A stretch of DNA of 64,000 bases, taken from a bacterium (GTDB lineage Bacteria > Armatimonadota > Fimbriimonadia > Fimbriimonadales > Fimbriimonadaceae). A model generated the notes under the pieces. It worked only from the letters and a program-made list of their open reading frames with translations. It was not told where the DNA came from and did no database searches. Shown piece by piece: positions 60,482-64,000 of this stretch. Where the stretch lies: positions 310,001 through 374,000 of the forward strand of contig JAIXQR010000003.1 of assembly GCA_027485645.1 (NCBI GenBank), given 5' to 3'. Within the stretch, counting starts at the first letter, position 1, and each line of letters begins with the position of its first letter. The position numbers were made by a program, and so were the translations under genes.

Positions 60482-61986
60482 CCGCCCTCCATCCGCTGGG
60501 TCATGGAACCCATGGTTTGTTGCATCACGTTTCGAGATTCACCGAGGACCCAAGTGTCTTTGCTGCCGCCACCTTGGCTTGAGTTGACCACGTATGAGCC
60601 TTTTCTCAGGGCAACCCGTGTGAGGCCGCCGGGCATGATGGTGACCGAATCTTTGCCGCAAAGGATGAATGGACGTAGGTCGATATGCCGGCCCTCAAAT
60701 CGGTCTTCCACGAAGCACGGGCTTCGAGACAGGGCGATCAGGGGCTGAGCGATGTAGTTTCGAGGATCGGCCATGACTTGGTTGAGGTAGTCAGAAATCT
60801 CGGTTGGGCTGGCTTGCGGACCGATGAGCATTCCGTAACCGCCGCTTTCGTTGGTGGCTTTGAAAACCAGTTCTTTGGCGTGGTCCTTCATGTACTGCAG
60901 GTCGCTTTCTCGCCAGCCGAGATAGGTTGGAACCTGCTCCAGAATCGGCTCTTCGCCAAGGTAGTACCGAATCATGTCGGGCACGAAGGGGTAGATCGCC
61001 TTATCGTCTGCGACGCCGGTTCCGATGCCATTTGCGAGCACGACGTTGCCACTTCGGTACGCATTTACGATGCCTGGCACACCGAGCGCGCTCTCGGGCC
61101 GGAAAACCAACGGGTCAAGGAAGTCGTCGTCGATGCGGCGGTAGATGACATCGACTCGCTGAGGACCTCGGGTGGTCTTGACGAAGACCATGTTGTCGTC
61201 GACGAAGAGATCCCGACCTTCCACGAGCTCGATGCCCATTTGCTGGGCAAGGAAGGCATGCTCGAAGTACGCCGAGTTGTATACGCCAGGCGTAAGCAAC
61301 ACCACGTTCGGCTCTTCGCGTCCCGGAGGGGCAAAGGAGCGCAGGTTATTGAGCAAGACGCTCGGGTAGTCGTCGATCGGTCGGACGCTGTTTTCGCGGA
61401 ACAAGCCTGGGAAGACCCGCGTGAGGATCAGCCGGTTTTCGAGCATGTAGCTGACTCCGCTCGGCGTTCGGCAGTTGTCTTCTAAGACTCGGTAGGTGCC
61501 GTCCGCGTCGCGAATGAGGTCCGAGCCGCAGATGTGGATGTAGATGTCTCCCGGAACGTTTGCCCCAATGAAGTTGCGCCGAAAGTTTGGAGCGTTAACT
61601 ACAAGTTCGCGCGGGATCGGGCCGTCGGAAAGGATCTTGGCCTCATGGTAGACATCGTGAAGGAACAGGTTGAGGGCCCGGACACGTTGGCCAAGTCCCC
61701 GCTCAAGGTGTGCCCATTCGCTGGCCGGAATGATGCGGGGCACCAAGTCGACGGGGAATGGCTTTTCCGTGCCTTCCTCGTCTCCGTAAACCGTGAAGGT
61801 GATCCCTTGGTTCATCAGGGTGAGATCCGCTAATTCGGTCCGAGCGCGGAACTCGTGGTGCGACATTGCCGAAAGGTTTTGATACAGCTTTTGGTAATGA
61901 GGCCGCGGACCATCTTCGGTCAGCATCTCATCGAAAAAACCGCCCCGATCATAGGCGTCAAAGAGCGAAAGAGACTCGTTTTGCAT
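60475..61986 (-). CDS. Circularly permuted ATP-grasp type 2 protein (DUF404/DUF407)
   Basis: The 503-residue protein has the family motifs in order: YRVLEDNCRTPSGVSYMLEN, KTTRGPQRVDVIYRR(I), VANGIGTGVADDKA-type glycine loop, LVFKATNESGGYGMLIG (ATP-binding Lys and Gly loop), and a late HIDLRPFILCG. Such proteins are predicted to join amino acids or modify peptides by an acyl-phosphate route. It is the first gene of the operon, with TATAAT on the minus strand about 50 bp upstream (62034-62039). Confidence 0.92.
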   Translation of the reverse strand: MQNESLSLFDAYDRGGFFDEMLTEDGPRPHYQKLYQNLSAMSHHEFRARTELADLTLMNQGITFTVYGDEEGTEKPFPVDLVPRIIPASEWAHLERGLGQRVRALNLFLHDVYHEAKILSDGPIPRELVVNAPNFRRNFIGANVPGDIYIHICGSDLIRDADGTYRVLEDNCRTPSGVSYMLENRLILTRVFPGLFRENSVRPIDDYPSVLLNNLRSFAPPGREEPNVVLLTPGVYNSAYFEHAFLAQQMGIELVEGRDLFVDDNMVFVKTTRGPQRVDVIYRRIDDDFLDPLVFRPESALGVPGIVNAYRSGNVVLANGIGTGVADDKAIYPFVPDMIRYYLGEEPILEQVPTYLGWRESDLQYMKDHAKELVFKATNESGGYGMLIGPQASPTEISDYLNQVMADPRNYIAQPLIALSRSPCFVEDRFEGRHIDLRPFILCGKDSVTIMPGGLTRVALRKGSYVVNSSQGGGSKDTWVLGESRNVMQQTMGSMTQRMEGGC

Positions 61987-62033
61987 TAGGCATATTCGCG
62001 GGCGAGCCTCGTTGCGCGCCTTGGAGATGCCGC

Positions 62034-62039
62034 ATTATA
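62034..62039 (-). promoter_or_regulatory. -10 box of the ATP-grasp operon
   Basis: ATTATA on the plus strand reads TATAAT on the minus strand and lies about 48 nt before the ATG at 61986. A good -35 hexamer at 16-18 bp is not evident. Confidence 0.4.
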
Positions 62040-62081
62040 CAAAGGAGTTGACAATTCCCCGCACAGTTTTGTCTTTCGGGC

Positions 62082-64000
62082 TCACAGTCTTCGAATTTTT
62101 GTCTTCAACGATGCATATCCATCGATTTGAAAGTGTTCGATCCGGAGTTTTCGCTTTCCGCCAGAGAACACGGTTTTGTATTCGGTTGGGCCTTGGTACT
62201 TCCAGCCGTCCTTAATCACCAGTTCGCCATCAACGTAGAGTCGAATGCCGTCGTCCGCCACGATTGAGAACTCATATCGGCCCGAGGGTAGTTCGATTTC
62301 TGCATCGGCGGTGGTGGCGAAATGGGTAGCGGGGACGCCTTTGGCAAACCGACCGTAGCCGGCGAAATCGAGATTCTTGAACTTCTCGCCGGCGAGAACC
62401 GGGTTCCGCCGAAACGCTTGATCATCTTTGCGAGGATCCTGCGTCGCGGGGTCCCACAGGTAGAAATTGACGTCCCAGTCTGCTTCGGCTCGGAATTCTC
62501 GCCAAGTCACGTCAATATCGGTGTTCTTCGGTGATAGGATGCCACGGTAGTCCACCGTTTCGGCCCCGTTGTAGGTCACGGTGAGGTTTCGATCTGGGAT
62601 TGCGGATTCGCGGACCAGCGTGATTTCCATCGGGCTGACCTTGGAGTTCAGGGTGGCCTTCACACCCTTGCTGCTTTTGATCTTCCAGGTTCCCTTTGGA
62701 CCGAGCAACTGCAGCACCAAGCCGGTTGCCGTGTCGGACATCGGCTTCACACGAAGGATCGGGCGCTTGAAGTCATAAGGTCCCCACTCGTCCACGATCA
62801 TGGTTCGCCAGCCACGCGGAGTTCCGGGCTTCAGGAATGGATCAATACCGTTCGGAAGCGGGCGAGGGGCGAGGTTGAGTGTTTCTGCCTGCACCTGAAG
62901 AACATTGAGTCCTTCCAGTCGCTTGCCGAGGCTTAGATAGTCGCCCGCTTTATTCTTGAGCGGATGCCAGTTCGTAACGAACCGGTCAGCGTAGGCGTCG
63001 GCGGGGTCATCGGGCAGCTTGGCGGCCAGCAGGGGCGAGGCGGGGGCGAGTAACCCCTCGTGATTCCCGGCTACGTAGTAGTGCCCTTGGTATTCCTTTG
63101 CAAAGCCAGTGCCCAGAGCGGGAAGATTCACGGCGTTCACCGGACCCGTTCCGGCAAAAATGAAGTTCTTGAACGGCCCACGAAGGTCGAGCAAGGTCCC
63201 GCCAGGTTCAAATCGGTTCTTTCCGACTTCCAAATCAGAAGTCGCGGTGAGCTGTAGCGCGGCGCCGTAATCCACCAGCCCGTCGGGCGAATTTGTCATC
63301 CCAAGGGAGTGCTGCGAAAACGTGTTGTCGAGGATTCGGTACCCCTTGCTCATGGTGTCCCGGACTTTTGCATAGCCCCAAGTTGGGTCTTGCTTTTCGT
63401 TCATCCAGAGCTTGATCGCGGTGCCATCGCGGAAGAACGCATTGTCCTGAATCACGTTTTGTTGGCCGTGCTCGATCGCGATGCTTTCGACGTTATAGCC
63501 AAACAGGTTGCCGATTACGGACGAGCTGTAGCTGTAACCGCCCCAGAGTCCGTGCCAGCACTCTAAGATGAGGTTGTTCGCAAAGGTGTTCTTGCTGAAC
63601 GTTGCCTCGATGCCGTTGGTCGGAGCGTGGCTGAAGTCGTTGCCGTAAAGCAGGTTGTCGTTGCAACCGCCTTTGCCGGAGTCCATCGTCTCCTGCCCCG
63701 CCCAAAGGAAGAAGCCATCTCCGCCGTGGGTCACCGAGTTGTAGGCGAAGACGTTGTCGTTCGACTGTTCATAAATGAGGATGCCCGCGCTGTCTTGGCC
63801 GCGGTTGTAGACCCCGTAGCTGAATCCGCGAAGGCAGTAATCCAGCCGGTTGTGCATGATCCGGTTGTCGCTGGATCGGTACATGCCGATTCCGAGTGAG
63901 CTGAGATAGGAGAAGTTGTTGTTCCAAACGAGGCCGTCGTCGCAGGCGGTTAGCATCAGCCCGTTTTGTCCGCCCACGGCGCGGTTTCCTCGGACCTCGA
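62082..64000 (-). CDS. Right-handed beta-helix protein with C-terminal PA14-like domain (5' partial)
   Basis: The frame stays open to the right edge, so the N-terminus is missing. The first ~250 visible residues form degenerate beta-helix rungs with many Asn (NNNFSYLSS, NRIMHNRLDYCL, NDNVFAYNSV, NDNLLYGNDF), as in polysaccharide-active and surface parallel beta-helix proteins. A middle beta-rich domain follows. The last ~135 residues match a PA14-like lectin module (VADDGIRLYVDGELVIKDGW near the end). It is probably a secreted carbohydrate-binding or -cleaving protein. Catalytic residues cannot be assigned. Confidence 0.85.
   Translation of the reverse strand, partial: EVRGNRAVGGQNGLMLTACDDGLVWNNNFSYLSSLGIGMYRSSDNRIMHNRLDYCLRGFSYGVYNRGQDSAGILIYEQSNDNVFAYNSVTHGGDGFFLWAGQETMDSGKGGCNDNLLYGNDFSHAPTNGIEATFSKNTFANNLILECWHGLWGGYSYSSSVIGNLFGYNVESIAIEHGQQNVIQDNAFFRDGTAIKLWMNEKQDPTWGYAKVRDTMSKGYRILDNTFSQHSLGMTNSPDGLVDYGAALQLTATSDLEVGKNRFEPGGTLLDLRGPFKNFIFAGTGPVNAVNLPALGTGFAKEYQGHYYVAGNHEGLLAPASPLLAAKLPDDPADAYADRFVTNWHPLKNKAGDYLSLGKRLEGLNVLQVQAETLNLAPRPLPNGIDPFLKPGTPRGWRTMIVDEWGPYDFKRPILRVKPMSDTATGLVLQLLGPKGTWKIKSSKGVKATLNSKVSPMEITLVRESAIPDRNLTVTYNGAETVDYRGILSPKNTDIDVTWREFRAEADWDVNFYLWDPATQDPRKDDQAFRRNPVLAGEKFKNLDFAGYGRFAKGVPATHFATTADAEIELPSGRYEFSIVADDGIRLYVDGELVIKDGWKYQGPTEYKTVFSGGKRKLRIEHFQIDGYASLKTKIRRL

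Noticed and set aside
1-64000. tRNA, rRNA, insertion sequences, prophage
   Set aside because: No cloverleaf, rRNA segment, transposase, integrase or terminal repeat was found on reading both strands; short tRNA-like strings were isolated.

Overview
The window is a 64-kb chromosomal stretch of a free-living, aerobic, diderm bacterium. The best guess is Armatimonadota (Fimbriimonadia-like). The basis is three prepilin-like proteins with the N-terminus [11 protein letters not shown] followed by FPVFAQAK, a strong preference for the arginine codon CGA in apparently highly expressed genes, lipid A and heptosyltransferase-type genes (so an outer membrane), and an alternative complex III coupled to a caa3-type oxidase. 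This is inference from gene content; no rRNA, tRNA, insertion sequence, prophage or CRISPR array was seen.

Layout. 1-2317: 3' part of a DnaE2/ImuC-type polymerase. 2331-5550: an ECF sigma factor, a TauE/SafE exporter, a membrane rhodanese and a persulfide-dioxygenase-like MBL-rhodanese protein, together a sulfide/persulfide handling module. 5653-7041: argH. 7111-22615: a respiratory supercluster on one strand, comprising a fused heme A synthase/heme O synthase (ctaA-ctaB), actABCDEF (alternative complex III), an unrecognised membrane-anchored protein, SCO, and ctaCDEF (A2-type caa3 oxidase), closed by a strong terminator at 22631. 22661-25862: PlsC, PurN (minus), a YegS-like lipid kinase and a Gfo/Idh/MocA oxidoreductase (plus). 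25898-31488: a large BTAD/TPR regulator translationally coupled to a single-domain globin, an exported papain/NlpC-like protein, and a divergent NamZ-type muramidase.

31489-35487 holds three consecutive cassettes of a prepilin-like DUF1559 protein plus a tiny lipoprotein overlapping its stop codon. One of these lipoproteins is only 50 aa. Each cassette is preceded by a tandem TTAACA-N5-TTAACA element. 35574-36855: a cyclic-di-AMP receptor and a DNA polymerase III delta'-like ATPase. 36908-40676: an envelope-stress cassette (ECF sigma, zinc anti-sigma, RseB-like, DegP/HtrA). 40733-41752: a Fur-like regulator without the usual metal ligands, and a probably well-expressed 65-aa orphan protein. 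41865-44708: a DUF1800 protein and an exported Xaa-Pro aminopeptidase. 44731-48825: a HIT protein, then LpxK, an LpxL-like acyltransferase and two GT9 glycosyltransferases (lipid A/LPS core). 48942-53709: uridine kinase, a class V aminotransferase, phosphoglucose/phosphomannose isomerase, hisG, purS and purQ.

53706-55875: an NlpC/P60 hydrolase, then a 22-bp palindromic tandem-repeat array, then a DUF4143 AAA ATPase. 55865-57959: a DgcN-like/enolase-superfamily epimerase pair; 58005: bioY. 58555-61986: a transglutaminase / alpha-E / circularly permuted ATP-grasp operon. 62082-64000: the C-terminal part of a beta-helix protein ending in a PA14-like domain.

The signals most worth following are the 22-bp palindromic array before the ATPase, the Pho-box-like tandem element repeated before all three prepilin cassettes, the sigma-E-like operon, the Fur-like protein without metal ligands, and a recurrent TANNNT box 5-8 nt before start codons suggesting leaderless mRNAs.
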